A DNA stretch of 64,000 nt from Gammaproteobacteria bacterium (GCA_021773555.1 JAJFKA010000030.1:1-64000), one strand, 5' to 3'. Counted from the stretch's first letter, positions 51,550-61,289 are shown. A program made the numbers and translations. Notes: generated by a model from the letters alone, not told the origin.

Positions 51550-52662
51550 TTGTCAATTAACACCATAGAGGAAGTTCTGGAGGAATTTCGCCAGGGGAAA
51601 ATGGTTCTGATCATGGATGACGAGGATCGCGAGAACGAAGGCGACTTGATTATCGCCGCGGATGTAGTGACCCCGGAACATGTTACCTTCTTCGCCCGCC
51701 ATGCCTGCGGATTGATTTGTCTGACAATTACCGAGGAGAGAGGGCAGCAGCTCAATCTGCCACTGATGGTGGAACAAAACTCCTCTTTGCATGAAACAAA
51801 CTTCACCGTATCCATCGAGGCAGCCGATGGCATTACCACAGGTATTTCTGCTGCAGACCGGGCCAAGACAGTCCGAGACGCTGTGGCAAAAAATGCCAAA
51901 CCCTCGGATCTGGTGATGCCAGGTCATATTTTCCCACTGATTGCGAAACGTGGCGGCGTGCTGACTCGCGCCGGGCACACTGAAGCCGGCTGCGACCTGG
52001 CACGCATGGCAGGCTACGAGCCCGCGGCGCTGATCGTTGAAGTGATGAACGAAGACGGCACCATGGCACAACGACCGCAACTGGAAGCCTTCGCGGAAAA
52101 ACACGGCATCAAGATCGGCACGATTGCCGATTTAATTCACTATCGCTCGCTGCATGACAAGACCATTGAATTGACGGACGAACGGCCCATCACGACAGAG
52201 CATGGCGATTTCTTATTGCGCACCTACACAGACAGAATATCCGAGTCGGTTCACTACGCCATCATTAAAGGTGAAATCGACGAAAATGAGCCCTGCCTCA
52301 CCCGGGTCCAGGTCGTGAATCCATTGCGGGACATCCTTGGCACAGAACGCCCGGGGTTCAAAAAAACCTGGTCGCTCAACGATTCACTCGCCCGGGTTGC
52401 CGAGGAAGGAAAAGGCGTGGTTGTCGTGGTCGGCCAGGAGATATCCCAGAACGAGGCACTCGCCCAGGTCAGGGCTTTCCCCGATTTACCGCCCGAGGAA
52501 CGCCATACGACCGAGGCTGGCGTTTATCGGGTCATTGGCACAGGCTCCCAGATACTCAGGGATATCGGGGTCGGCAAGATGCGGCTACTCAGTTCTCCCA
52601 CACGCTTTAATGCAATTTCCGGATTCAATCTCGAGGTGGTGGAGTTCGTCGAGAATGTCTAG
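51550..52662 (+). CDS. ribBX: RibBX: 3,4-dihydroxy-2-butanone 4-phosphate synthase with inactive GTP cyclohydrolase II-like domain
   Basis: The N-terminal domain (about 1-200) is an intact DHBP synthase: MDDEDRENEGDLIIAAD (acidic metal site), RAGHTEAGCDLARMAGYEPA and VEVMNEDGTMA. The C-terminal domain keeps the GCH2 fold but not its catalytic zinc cysteines: where active enzymes have a GDVFGSLRCDCG-like stretch, it has NPLRDILGTERPGFKK. This is the RibBX form known in proteobacteria; GTP cyclohydrolase II must come from another gene. The start is taken as TTG 51550 because GGAG lies nine bases upstream and the N-terminus (SINTIEEVLEEFRQGK) is then normal. GTG 51511 is an alternative. No FMN riboswitch fits in the short leader. 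Confidence 0.83.
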   Translation: MSINTIEEVLEEFRQGKMVLIMDDEDRENEGDLIIAADVVTPEHVTFFARHACGLICLTITEERGQQLNLPLMVEQNSSLHETNFTVSIEAADGITTGISAADRAKTVRDAVAKNAKPSDLVMPGHIFPLIAKRGGVLTRAGHTEAGCDLARMAGYEPAALIVEVMNEDGTMAQRPQLEAFAEKHGIKIGTIADLIHYRSLHDKTIELTDERPITTEHGDFLLRTYTDRISESVHYAIIKGEIDENEPCLTRVQVVNPLRDILGTERPGFKKTWSLNDSLARVAEEGKGVVVVVGQEISQNEALAQVRAFPDLPPEERHTTEAGVYRVIGTGSQILRDIGVGKMRLLSSPTRFNAISGFNLEVVEFVENV

Positions 52663-53239
52663 CTGCAGCGCAACGGCCATTGCCCTGCTCCTGTCGCTCA
52701 ACAGCGCCCTTGCCAACACCATATCGCCGGTCGAGACCTTTCATGCAGGCCTCATCGACATGATGAAATCTTCAAACTACGAACAGCGCCTTGAGCTTTT
52801 ACGCCCCGTTGTAAAGCAAACATTCGATACCTCAACCGTTGCCCGTATAGCACTGGGCAGGCAGTGGCGTAAATTGCCAGATATCGTGCAGCAACAATTG
52901 ACCGAACTCATGGCCGAAGTGATCATCAGCAGTTACGCCAGCCGTTTCCCGATTTATACCCGGCAACACTTCGAAATACGCTCAGAGCAAGCCGTTAGCG
53001 ATAATCGTGCAATTGTACGTACCAACCTGCTGACCGGTGATGACACAGTTGACCTCGACTACCAGCTGATCGAATCCGAAGATCAGTGGAAGATTTTTGA
53101 TGTGGTCGCCAATGGCGTCTCCGATCTGTCACTAAAACGGGCGACCTACGCTGAAACCTTTAAGGCAAGCGGGATCGAGGGGGTGATCGAGGAGATACAG
53201 CAAACCATCCAGGCCAATCGAACCAGGGCCGATTTGTGA
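52655..53239 (+). CDS. MlaC/HpnM-like periplasmic phospholipid- or hopanoid-transport protein
   Basis: 194 residues. A signal peptide (MSSCSATAIALLLSLNSALA, cleavage near 20) leads to a Ttg2D/MlaC-like domain: LIDMMKSSNYEQRLELLRPV, FDTSTVARIALGRQWRKLPD, QQQLTELMAEVIISSYASRF, and the C-terminal VDLDYQLIESEDQWKIFDVV strand set. MlaC proteins carry lipids between membranes. The next gene is an HpnN-like RND protein, and HpnM-HpnN pairs are known in hopanoid producers. The start overlaps the ribBX stop by eight bases (ATG 52655), so the two are co-translated. Confidence 0.82.
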   Translation: MSSCSATAIALLLSLNSALANTISPVETFHAGLIDMMKSSNYEQRLELLRPVVKQTFDTSTVARIALGRQWRKLPDIVQQQLTELMAEVIISSYASRFPIYTRQHFEIRSEQAVSDNRAIVRTNLLTGDDTVDLDYQLIESEDQWKIFDVVANGVSDLSLKRATYAETFKASGIEGVIEEIQQTIQANRTRADL

Positions 53240-53267
53240 TACCACAGTAGTCCGTCGCGGTTATCGA

Positions 53268-55877
53268 ATGTATCAGACCCTGCTCATCCGCTGGACCCGA
53301 TTTGTAACCGCGAGGCCGGTAACCGTGTTGCTCATTGTCGCCCTCGTAACGCTGGCGTCAGGCTATTTCGCTGTTTCCCGCTTCAGCATTAATTCGGACA
53401 CGGGAAAACTCATCAGGCAGGACACCGCCTGGAAAGCTACCTACAACGACTTTCAGAATACTTATCCCCAATACGCAAACAACACGTTTGTGGTCATCAG
53501 CGGCGCAAAAATGGCTGACGTACGCGCCGTGTCTCGCCGACTCGAGGAACTGCTCCGCGCAGACACTGACACTTTCGAGATGGTTTATGCACCGGAAAAC
53601 GATGTCTTCCTGGAAGACCATGCGTTGCTGTTCCTGTCAGTGGATGATCTTGACACCCTGGTTTCAAACCTCGCGGATGCACAGCCGGTGCTCACCGCTA
53701 TCGCCCGGGACCCTGGCCTGCGCGGACTATTTACGTTGTTTGACGACGCACTTGGCGCAGACGAACCCTTGCCCCCGGGCATGGCTGGGATATTCCGGTT
53801 ACTGGCCGACAATATCCACCAGACTCTATCCGGCCATCCCTCACCAGTTGCCTGGCGTGACGAAATGTTAAACCGCGACAGTGACGTTGATTTCTATAGT
53901 GTCATTTTCGTCCAAGGTGCTCAGAATTTTGGCATCAGTCTGCCGAATGCACGCATCATCGGCACCATTCGCGACACTATCAGTTCCCTCGAGATGCCGC
54001 AGAAGGATCTCGTTAGCGTCCGCTTGAGCGGTCAGATTCCACTCGATCATGGCGAGATTGAAAGCGCCATGAACAGTGCGCAGCTGGCTGGCTCGATCGC
54101 CGCCGTCGTTTTATTGGGGATTCTGGTTTTTGGGGTAGGCTCCCTTCGCGTGATCATCGCAACGTATCTGGCCATGATCATCGGTCTTATTTGCACGGCG
54201 GCCTACGCGACGCTCGCGGTTGGTCAGTACAACACCATTTCAATTATCTTTCTGGTCATGTTTATCGGACTCGGGGTCGACTTCGCCATCCATATCAGTC
54301 TGCGATACCAGGAGGAGTTGCGCGACCGAAGCAAACAGGATGCCATCGAGACGACCACCCGGGATCTCGGCCCCGCCATCAGTCTCTGTGGCATCACCTC
54401 GGCAATCGGATTCCTGGCATTTGTGCCAACGGAGTATATCGGCCTTGCTGAACTTGGGATTATCTCCGGCGGAGGAATGATTATCGCCGTGATTGTTTCA
54501 CTCACGGTGATCCCGGCATTTTTTACACTCGTCAAGGATCCTGTGCTACCGCGGAAACGATTGTTGGTGGCGAACATTTCACTGTTAATGCTCGAATATC
54601 GCCACCTGATTGTCGCCGTTACCTTAGGTGTCGCGCTGCTCGCGCTGTTCATATCACGCAACGCCTATTTTGACTACAGCACCTTGTCACTGAAGGACCA
54701 GAATTCCGAAGCGATGACCACTTTTCGCGAACTTCAGGACCAGGATGTGATTACCGATTTTGTCATCAGTTACGTTGCCGCCAGTGAGGCCGACGCGGCA
54801 CAGACCAAGGCACGTCTGATGACCCTGGACACTGTATCTGAAGTGAAGATTCCTCGCGATTATGTGCCTGTGGATCAGGAGGAGAAACGATTCATCCTCG
54901 AAGACGCACAGATCATGCTGGCAAGCACTTTCTATCAGGAGAAGACACCGGACCGGTCATCTGCCGACAGCGATCGTCTGAGGGATCAGGCGATAAGCCA
55001 ATTGGCAGCAAGCCTTGAAGACTTCGCCCGACAAAGCACGGAGGATAGCGAACTCAGCGATGCCGTGGCCGCGCTCCTGACTGAGCTGCTGCAACTTGCT
55101 AATCAGGATACTCACACCAAAACGCAATTTGAACAGAATGTGATCCAGCCCATGCAGGATGAGCTCAACTGGCTAAACAAGGCGATCAATGTCAAAACTT
55201 TTACGTTCGAAGATTTTCCCGCAACCTTTCGTCACAGACTCATCGCACCGGGTGGCGAGCAACTGGTCACCGTCACGCCGGGTGATGACATTATCCCTGT
55301 TGCCGCCATGCGTTCCTTTGCTGACGAGGTACAATCTGTTGTCGATAATGCAACCGGCCGTCCGATTGTCGAGCTTGGAATCGGGCAAATCGTATTGTCA
55401 GCTTTTGGCCAGGCGATTTCCGTTGCCGTGGTCCTGATTCTGCTGGTGCTGATCCTGGCCCTGCGCTCCGTCGTCGATTCGATCCTCGTATTAATTCCCC
55501 TGGCGATTACAACCCTGGTCACCTTCGCGACATCAGTATTGGTCGATTTGCCGCTGAATATGGCCAATGTGGTCGTGGTGCCGCTAATATTTGGCCTGGG
55601 TGTCGACAATGGCATTCACGTGGTGGAACGCTTTCGAGAATCCAAAGACCTCACCGCCCTGGTTAGATCCAGCACCCCCAGGGCGGTGTTTCTCAGCACC
55701 TTGACCACGCTCGGCACATTCGGGGCATTGTCATTTTCGACGCACCAGGGCATCTACTCAATTGGGGTACTGCTTACCTGCGCCCTGACGGCACTGTTAT
55801 TTTTGACGCTGATATCATTACCCGCGTTGCTGGCTGTTTTCTCGCCCTATCGGGTTGGTCAGCCGACCTCAGAGTAG
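53268..55877 (+). CDS. HpnN-like MMPL/RND-family transporter
   Basis: 869 residues with two RND halves. Each has a first helix, a large periplasmic loop and five clustered helices: SIIFLVMFIGLGVDFAIHIS and VVVVPLIFGLGVDNGIHVVE are the paired GLGVD motifs. ISLCGITSAIGFLAFVPTEY is a clear helix in the first half. The HpnN group moves hopanoids or other lipids to the outer membrane using proton motive force. It runs in one operon with the MlaC-like gene, 28 bp apart. No squalene-hopene cyclase is in the window, so the hopanoid role is by analogy. Confidence 0.84.
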   Translation: MYQTLLIRWTRFVTARPVTVLLIVALVTLASGYFAVSRFSINSDTGKLIRQDTAWKATYNDFQNTYPQYANNTFVVISGAKMADVRAVSRRLEELLRADTDTFEMVYAPENDVFLEDHALLFLSVDDLDTLVSNLADAQPVLTAIARDPGLRGLFTLFDDALGADEPLPPGMAGIFRLLADNIHQTLSGHPSPVAWRDEMLNRDSDVDFYSVIFVQGAQNFGISLPNARIIGTIRDTISSLEMPQKDLVSVRLSGQIPLDHGEIESAMNSAQLAGSIAAVVLLGILVFGVGSLRVIIATYLAMIIGLICTAAYATLAVGQYNTISIIFLVMFIGLGVDFAIHISLRYQEELRDRSKQDAIETTTRDLGPAISLCGITSAIGFLAFVPTEYIGLAELGIISGGGMIIAVIVSLTVIPAFFTLVKDPVLPRKRLLVANISLLMLEYRHLIVAVTLGVALLALFISRNAYFDYSTLSLKDQNSEAMTTFRELQDQDVITDFVISYVAASEADAAQTKARLMTLDTVSEVKIPRDYVPVDQEEKRFILEDAQIMLASTFYQEKTPDRSSADSDRLRDQAISQLAASLEDFARQSTEDSELSDAVAALLTELLQLANQDTHTKTQFEQNVIQPMQDELNWLNKAINVKTFTFEDFPATFRHRLIAPGGEQLVTVTPGDDIIPVAAMRSFADEVQSVVDNATGRPIVELGIGQIVLSAFGQAISVAVVLILLVLILALRSVVDSILVLIPLAITTLVTFATSVLVDLPLNMANVVVVPLIFGLGVDNGIHVVERFRESKDLTALVRSSTPRAVFLSTLTTLGTFGALSFSTHQGIYSIGVLLTCALTALLFLTLISLPALLAVFSPYRVGQPTSE

Positions 55878-56624
55878 ACCCGGTATCAACGCGCGGCGAT
55901 CGCGCGGATAGTCCGCAAAGGTTTCCTTATACCACTGGTGGCTGGCCAGCGCCCTCGGTAAAAGATTCGCCAGGGTCCAGATAAGGAACACAACACCTGC
56001 GCCGGACACGGTCAGCAATGCCCAGCCGGACCACTGAATTATCTCCCCAAGATAATTCGGGCAGCTGACTCGCTCAAATAGAAACCCTCTTGGAATCCTG
56101 TAACCAGATTCACCTGGTCCGCGTAATGCTCGCAGCAGTGCATCGGATCGTTTCGTGATCCAGAAACCCGCGAAGTATAAGCAGCATCCGCCAATAAACA
56201 GTGGCGTGTAAAACCAGTCTGTTGTGTACTGGTCCGCGTTCAGGACGAAATGGTAGCTGATGAGGAAGCCATTGACGCAGTTGAATGCCACGGCCATGAG
56301 CACCACCGAGATCGGCATTAATCGATTGCTCGTTAATGTAAATGGATAGACAAAGGCACGGTGGAAATAGTGCAGCTGCCAGAGCAGTAAAAATACCATT
56401 GAAGTGACGGTCGTGGTCATCTCAAACAGCATCACCCAGGCAACCACAAGGCTGGCCGGAGCCTCCATCAATAACCAGCCGATGCGGTTGTCTATTCGAG
56501 GTCCCCAGCCTGCACGCGAGAAACGACCATAGGGTGCTGCAACGAAGAGCAGCACAACCAGCACCAGAGGGCCCGCGATGGCCATCAACCAAAGTACGAC
56601 CTGATATTGCTCATCCAGGGACAA
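55869..56624 (-). CDS. Steroid 5-alpha-reductase family protein
   Basis: 251 residues with seven predicted membrane helices. The C-terminal half carries the family signature: ESGYRIPRGFLFERVSCPNY (about 170-190), GEIIQWSGWALLTVSGAG and a final ASHQWYKETFADYPRDRRAL. That ending matches 3-oxo-5-alpha-steroid 4-dehydrogenase and the related 2,3-enoyl/DUF1295 enzymes, which reduce a conjugated double bond with NADPH in a membrane. The steroid role is inferred from the family; other enone lipids are possible. It overlaps the end of the RND gene by nine bases in antisense and is divergent from the SCP2-like gene at 56725. Confidence 0.8.
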   Translation of the reverse strand: MSLDEQYQVVLWLMAIAGPLVLVVLLFVAAPYGRFSRAGWGPRIDNRIGWLLMEAPASLVVAWVMLFEMTTTVTSMVFLLLWQLHYFHRAFVYPFTLTSNRLMPISVVLMAVAFNCVNGFLISYHFVLNADQYTTDWFYTPLFIGGCCLYFAGFWITKRSDALLRALRGPGESGYRIPRGFLFERVSCPNYLGEIIQWSGWALLTVSGAGVVFLIWTLANLLPRALASHQWYKETFADYPRDRRALIPGLL

Positions 56625-56724
56625 GGCTCACCTCAACCACGTATGCCTGAAATGCAACTGTACAGTTTGTATTCATAAATCGCAGCCTCTAAGATTGCCC
56701 CACTTCCACTGGACCCGACCCTAC

Positions 56725-57357
56725 ATGGCTGATCTTGAAGTAATTCTGGAAGATGATCCGGTGCCAATCGTGTTGATCTTCGGCAATATGCTAAAAGCAT
56801 CGCTTGCGCTTCCTGCACGATCGGAAATCGCCGCCACGCTTATCGGTAGTTGTGCGCTGGCGTCAACCACTGACCCACAGGCACTCACCATCGATTTCTC
56901 TCCCGGACAAACCAGGATTCGGCACGGGGTCAGCCGTGATGCAAAAATTATCATTCATCTGGATTTCGCCGACATGGATGCGAAACCGCGGGTCGAGCGA
57001 TTGTGGCGACACCCGCTGTTTGCATACAGGGTAGGCCAGTTACTGGAGCCAATTACTACCAGCTGGACAGAGGCTGCAAAAAGGTTCTGGGATCTGACCG
57101 CGCAAATCCCTGGTATGCCCACCGGCATCAAAATTACGAATACGGACGAGCAGCGTAGTCTTCAATTTGGCAGCGATTCCCATGAGGTTGAGCTGCACGG
57201 TGACTCAAAATCCCTGTCGAGCCTGCTCAATGGATCCGGTGTCCTTGCTAATGAGGTCATGCAGGGGCGCTTGAAAATTTTGGGTTCACTGGAACACATG
57301 GTCGTACTCAGCGAAGTCACCTTCAATCTAATGTTAGGGAATCCCGGCCATGACTGA
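56725..57357 (+). CDS. SCP2-like sterol/lipid-binding domain protein
   Basis: 210 residues. The N-terminal part (SLALPARSEIAATLIGSCAL, DPQALTIDFSPGQTRIRHG, DAKIIIHLDFADMDAKPRVE) and the C-terminal SLQFGSDSHEVELHGDSKSL with NGSGVLANEVMQGRLKILGS have the alternating strand/helix pattern of SCP2-like proteins, perhaps in two copies. They bind sterols or acyl chains. This is a recognition by pattern, so moderate certainty. The end overlaps the glutamine-synthetase-family gene by eight bases (57350-57357), hence coupled. It faces the steroid reductase gene. Confidence 0.55.
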   Translation: MADLEVILEDDPVPIVLIFGNMLKASLALPARSEIAATLIGSCALASTTDPQALTIDFSPGQTRIRHGVSRDAKIIIHLDFADMDAKPRVERLWRHPLFAYRVGQLLEPITTSWTEAAKRFWDLTAQIPGMPTGIKITNTDEQRSLQFGSDSHEVELHGDSKSLSSLLNGSGVLANEVMQGRLKILGSLEHMVVLSEVTFNLMLGNPGHD

Positions 57358-58747
57358 TACTCCATTTAAGGGTGAGAAGAACCTCGAGTCGTGGCTCGAC
57401 CGACACCATGTGGATACCGTGCGCACCCAGGTAACGACGTTGGACGGCGCAAGTCTTGGTAAATACTGTAATCGCAATAAATTTCTAAAAACCTTACCGG
57501 AAGGTCACGGTATCAGTGACCTGGCGTTAGCCATGGATCTGGCCGGTACTCCGCATATGACTTTCTGGCACCCTTTCAGACGACATGCCCTGGGCGATAT
57601 CGCAGTAAAACCGGATCTGGACACGCTCATTTCCGATGGCACAGATCCGAACCTTGGCCACGTAATCTGCGATTTTACCCAGGTGGATGGCACTCCCATC
57701 AATCTGTGTCCGCGCACATTATTGAAAAACATTGTCGCGGAGATTTTTGATCTGGGTTATACCGTCAAAGCGACCTGCGAGCTGGAGTTTTTCCTGTTTC
57801 AGAACTCGTTCGAAGAGGCCAGCAGAAAAAAATATCAGGGACTGACCCCCGTCGGCGCGTCAAAACTGCAGAACATTTATTATCTTCGCAACGCTTACCA
57901 CGCCAAGACATTCATGGATGAGGTGACCAAACGCCTGGACTGGTATGGTATTTCCTGGGAAGGATGGAATGACGAAGCGGGGGTCGGCCAGATCGAGCTG
58001 AACCTGAGTCCGGCCGATCCGCTGCGCATCGCCGACGACGTGATGCGCGTTAAGAACGTGCTCTATGAGGTCGCGGTCGACCTGGATATGAGTGTAACCT
58101 TCATGGCGCATCCAATGCCCGGTTACTCCAGTGGCATGCACGTTCACCACTCATTGCTGCAAAATGGAAAGCCGGCATTTTACGATTCGACCCAGCCGGA
58201 CAATCGTTCACAACTGTTACGCAATTGGATTGGCGGCATCATCAAAACAATGCCCGGCGCGGTCTCCTACTTATGCCCGACCATCAATTCTTACCGTCGC
58301 CTGAAGGAATTCTCAGCCCCCCCTTTGACTGCCACCTGGGGAGAAGAGAACAAATCAACGGCTTTACGGCTGGTCTCCAGAACCCCTAAATCAACGCGGA
58401 TTGAACACCGTCTGGGGGCTGCCGATTTGAATCCTTATCTTGGAATTGCGGTGATCCTTGCCGGTGGTCTCGCCGGTGTTAACAACAAGATTGAGCCGCC
58501 TGATGAGTTCAAATTCATCGGCTGGGGATTACCTGACAGTATTAAGCGATTGCCTTTGACCATCACCCGGGCAGCTGAAGCGCTCAGGCAGGATGAACTG
58601 CTTCGCGAGGTTTTAGGTGCTGATGTGGTGGACTACTGGCTGAAAACACGGCAGCTTGAATGGTTTGCCTTTCATACAGAAGGCGGTGACCCGGATAGTG
58701 ACAAACCCTGCAGTTGGGAGTATCAGCGTTATTTCGCCATCGTTTAA
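57350..58747 (+). CDS. Glutamine synthetase-family enzyme (gamma-glutamyl ligase)
   Basis: 465 residues with the GS beta-grasp and catalytic domains. Metal and ATP sites are seen in CELEFFLFQ (about 143-151), GVGQIELNLSPADPL, GMHVHHSLLQNGKPAF (with the His that contacts ATP) and APPLTATWGEENKSTALRL, and RIEHRLGAADLNPYL gives the Arg/Glu pair. Enzymes of this shape include gamma-glutamylputrescine synthetase and other gamma-glutamyl-amine ligases. True GlnA differs in the adenylylation loop, which is not evident here, so assimilation of ammonia is unlikely. The substrate amine is unknown. Confidence 0.85.
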   Translation: MTDTPFKGEKNLESWLDRHHVDTVRTQVTTLDGASLGKYCNRNKFLKTLPEGHGISDLALAMDLAGTPHMTFWHPFRRHALGDIAVKPDLDTLISDGTDPNLGHVICDFTQVDGTPINLCPRTLLKNIVAEIFDLGYTVKATCELEFFLFQNSFEEASRKKYQGLTPVGASKLQNIYYLRNAYHAKTFMDEVTKRLDWYGISWEGWNDEAGVGQIELNLSPADPLRIADDVMRVKNVLYEVAVDLDMSVTFMAHPMPGYSSGMHVHHSLLQNGKPAFYDSTQPDNRSQLLRNWIGGIIKTMPGAVSYLCPTINSYRRLKEFSAPPLTATWGEENKSTALRLVSRTPKSTRIEHRLGAADLNPYLGIAVILAGGLAGVNNKIEPPDEFKFIGWGLPDSIKRLPLTITRAAEALRQDELLREVLGADVVDYWLKTRQLEWFAFHTEGGDPDSDKPCSWEYQRYFAIV

Positions 58748-58797
58748 GCATTGCGCCACTTCAAGATTTGCGTGTTTTCTTTACGCAATGCAGGCAA

Positions 58798-60423
58798 CTA
58801 CCGAACAACACGGGCAAAGGTATAGTCAGGATCCTGACCAATCACACGACGGATGACGCCTTTAAGTTTGGCATGCTGCAGATAAGCAGAGCCCGTCTCC
58901 GCGGTCGGCAGCAACGGCACGTCATCAATTATGATGCGTTGTAACTCAGCTCCCGCCTGCATCCGTGTTTTCATGTCCGCGGATTCCCTGAGCACACTGA
59001 ACCACTGATCATACTCCGGGTTGAAATAACGCCCCCTGTTGTTTGGATTCCAGGACGCCATCAGATCAGCATAGGTCACAATATCGTCAAAATCCGGATA
59101 CCAACTGGACATCACCAGGTCGAACTGCCCGTTCCGTGCTTTTTCCAGATACTGCTTAAAGGTTTGCTGATCAACTTTGATATCAACTCCCAGGTTTTGC
59201 CGCAGCAGTCCCTGAAAATACTCAGCAACCTTACTGCCCGTGGGTGACGTCACGGTTAACAACGTCATTTCTGGCATGGACCCCATTTCCTGTCGCACTT
59301 CCTCAATCAAACGGCGCGCTGCTACCGGGTCCGGACTGACCGGCACAGGCGGGTATTCATCCCTGAATTTACTGTTAACACCGTTCAGCCAGGAAGGAAA
59401 AAAGGTATCCGTTGGTTTGTAGCCCGGAATGGCGATTACCCTGTTCACAAATGTGTCGCTATCGAACACCAGTTGCACCGCCTTGCGGACTTTCCGGTTC
59501 GCCGTAACCCGTTCCGGGCGATGATTGAACCAGACATAGGCGACCCCGCCGGAGACAAACGTGCGTAATCGAAGACCCTGTTCAGATGCATCCCGCACTG
59601 TTTCTGCACCTAACCTGGCAAGGGCAATACTGCCGTCGCGGAACAGGTTCAGTCGGGTGCGGTTGTCCTCGGTAATGTAGGCCACATTTATTTCATTGAG
59701 AATAATCTGGTCGCGATTCCAGTAACGTTCGTTTTTAACGAGCGTCAGCGCGCTGCCATGAGTCCATCGCGTCAGCTTAAACGGCCCGTTGTACAGAAGA
59801 TCAGCAACTTCGGCGCCATAGGATGTGGGCCGCTGTTGATAAAACGCTTCATTGACTGGGAAAAATGTCGCATGGGTCATCAGGCTGAGACAATACCCGC
59901 AATTACGCTGCAACCTGACCTCAAGCGTCAGATCATCAATCGCCTCGACTCCCAGGGCGGCAACCGGTACTTGTCCGGATTGCACCAATTCGGCATTCAT
60001 TATCGGGTGCATAATCGCGGCAAACGGTGCGGCACTGGCGGGATCGCTAACCTGCCGCCAGGCGAAGACAAAGTCATGAGCGGTGACCTGCGAGCCGTCT
60101 GACCAGAGCGCATCATCGCGAAGGTGGAAGGTTATTTTGCCCGGTTCCTCCTGCCAGGATTGAGCCACTCCGGGTGCGATCCGACCACGCTGATCGTAAC
60201 GCAAAAGTCCCTCGTTAACGTGCCCTATAATAAAATAGCTGACGATATCGGTAGTCTGCATGGAATTGATGTTTGGTGGCTCCTGCGTCAAAGCAACCGT
60301 AATTGCCTGTCGCTCGAAATCAACTGCAGCTGCCCTCGACTCCAGCATCATGAAGGCCAGCGCGAGACCTGCCAGGGTCAGTTTAGCTGCCTGGATTAAG
60401 CGCAGTATCAATCGCAACCTCAT
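58798..60423 (-). CDS. Oligopeptide-binding protein, OppA-like (SBP family 5)
   Basis: 541 residues with a signal peptide (basic start, helix LAGLALAFMMLESRAAA, cleavage near residue 33). ITVALTQEPPNINSMQTTDI and ALWSDGSQVTAHDFVFAWRQ are hallmarks of OppA/MppA-type binding proteins. KVRKAVQLVFDSDTFVNRV and FDLVMSSWYPDFDDIVTYAD are typical lobe-two motifs. It binds peptides in the periplasm for an ABC importer; the permease genes are not nearby. It overlaps the upstream PhyH gene by four bases (60420-60423), an odd pairing for a transport gene. Confidence 0.86.
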   Translation of the reverse strand: MRLRLILRLIQAAKLTLAGLALAFMMLESRAAAVDFERQAITVALTQEPPNINSMQTTDIVSYFIIGHVNEGLLRYDQRGRIAPGVAQSWQEEPGKITFHLRDDALWSDGSQVTAHDFVFAWRQVSDPASAAPFAAIMHPIMNAELVQSGQVPVAALGVEAIDDLTLEVRLQRNCGYCLSLMTHATFFPVNEAFYQQRPTSYGAEVADLLYNGPFKLTRWTHGSALTLVKNERYWNRDQIILNEINVAYITEDNRTRLNLFRDGSIALARLGAETVRDASEQGLRLRTFVSGGVAYVWFNHRPERVTANRKVRKAVQLVFDSDTFVNRVIAIPGYKPTDTFFPSWLNGVNSKFRDEYPPVPVSPDPVAARRLIEEVRQEMGSMPEMTLLTVTSPTGSKVAEYFQGLLRQNLGVDIKVDQQTFKQYLEKARNGQFDLVMSSWYPDFDDIVTYADLMASWNPNNRGRYFNPEYDQWFSVLRESADMKTRMQAGAELQRIIIDDVPLLPTAETGSAYLQHAKLKGVIRRVIGQDPDYTFARVVR

Positions 60424-61289
60424 TGCAACGGCTCAATTTCACTCGCATTGCGTAGCCATAGCCCACCGCCATACAACGGACGCGGATCATAGGAGCTGTG
60501 GCCAAGTAATCGTTGAACTCGGGCGGACTGATGCTTCAAATCCTCATCGGTGTAGTCGAGCGGCGAGGATTCCTCCGGCGTTAGCCAACCAACCAGAAAA
60601 CTAAGGTGCATCGCCCGACGCCAGTGATCTGTGACATTAGCACCGCCGCCGTGCACCAATTTACCGGAATACACGAGTGCATCACCTACTGATAACTCGG
60701 CAGGGACGGTCTGCTCGGCCTCGCCGGTTTCACCGATGTTATCCCAGAGATGACTGCCCGGTATCACGCGCGTCGCACCCAATTCCTCGGTAACTTCCTC
60801 AAGTGCAATCATGGCACTTAAGGTCACCTCCGGACTATCAGGCCAGTGCGGAGCGCAACATTGAAACCAGTTAAAGCAGTCCCTGTGTAAAACCTGAGCG
60901 GTTGAACCAGGACCAATTAACATCACCTGGGCCGTGTTCACCCAATAGGAGCCACAATGCGGAGACAACACCGCATCCGCGAGACCGGCGTATGTGGGAT
61001 TATCGAGCATTTCGAAGAACGCGGGAGACACTTTACCCAGGCTGGAAAATCGAATTGTGTTGTTGCCGACAAAAGATTTACCCGCTGCGCCGAGCCCCTG
61101 GGTTGCACCCCCGGGTTCAAATTGGCCTTCAACAGCCGCCACGTCGTGGTTCATTTGCTCGATTGTATCGGTCGAAAACATGCCTTCGATGATGACACCC
61201 CCGTCATTGGCCAGCACTTCCAGCTGGGTTTCGAGCGGCGAAGCGGCAGATAAACGTTGTATCGCCCGACGATTAACTGGATCTGGCAT
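60420..61289 (-). CDS. Phytanoyl-CoA dioxygenase-family protein
   Basis: A 289-residue PhyH-family oxygenase. LANDGGVIIEGMFSTDTIEQ is the usual N-terminus, VLHRDCFNWFQ holds the HxD iron ligands, and the second His is in YSGKLVHGGGANVTDHWRRAM, with the Arg for 2-oxoglutarate. TRVIPGSHLWDN is a family core motif. The substrate is unknown. Its stop overlaps the start of the OppA-like gene by four bases (ATGA), so the two are one transcription unit. Confidence 0.86.
   Translation of the reverse strand: MPDPVNRRAIQRLSAASPLETQLEVLANDGGVIIEGMFSTDTIEQMNHDVAAVEGQFEPGGATQGLGAAGKSFVGNNTIRFSSLGKVSPAFFEMLDNPTYAGLADAVLSPHCGSYWVNTAQVMLIGPGSTAQVLHRDCFNWFQCCAPHWPDSPEVTLSAMIALEEVTEELGATRVIPGSHLWDNIGETGEAEQTVPAELSVGDALVYSGKLVHGGGANVTDHWRRAMHLSFLVGWLTPEESSPLDYTDEDLKHQSARVQRLLGHSSYDPRPLYGGGLWLRNASEIEPLQ

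Noticed and set aside
52337-52654. N-terminal extension of the MlaC-like gene (300 codons in total)
   Set aside because: It lies within ribBX in another frame; the signal peptide starts at ATG 52655.
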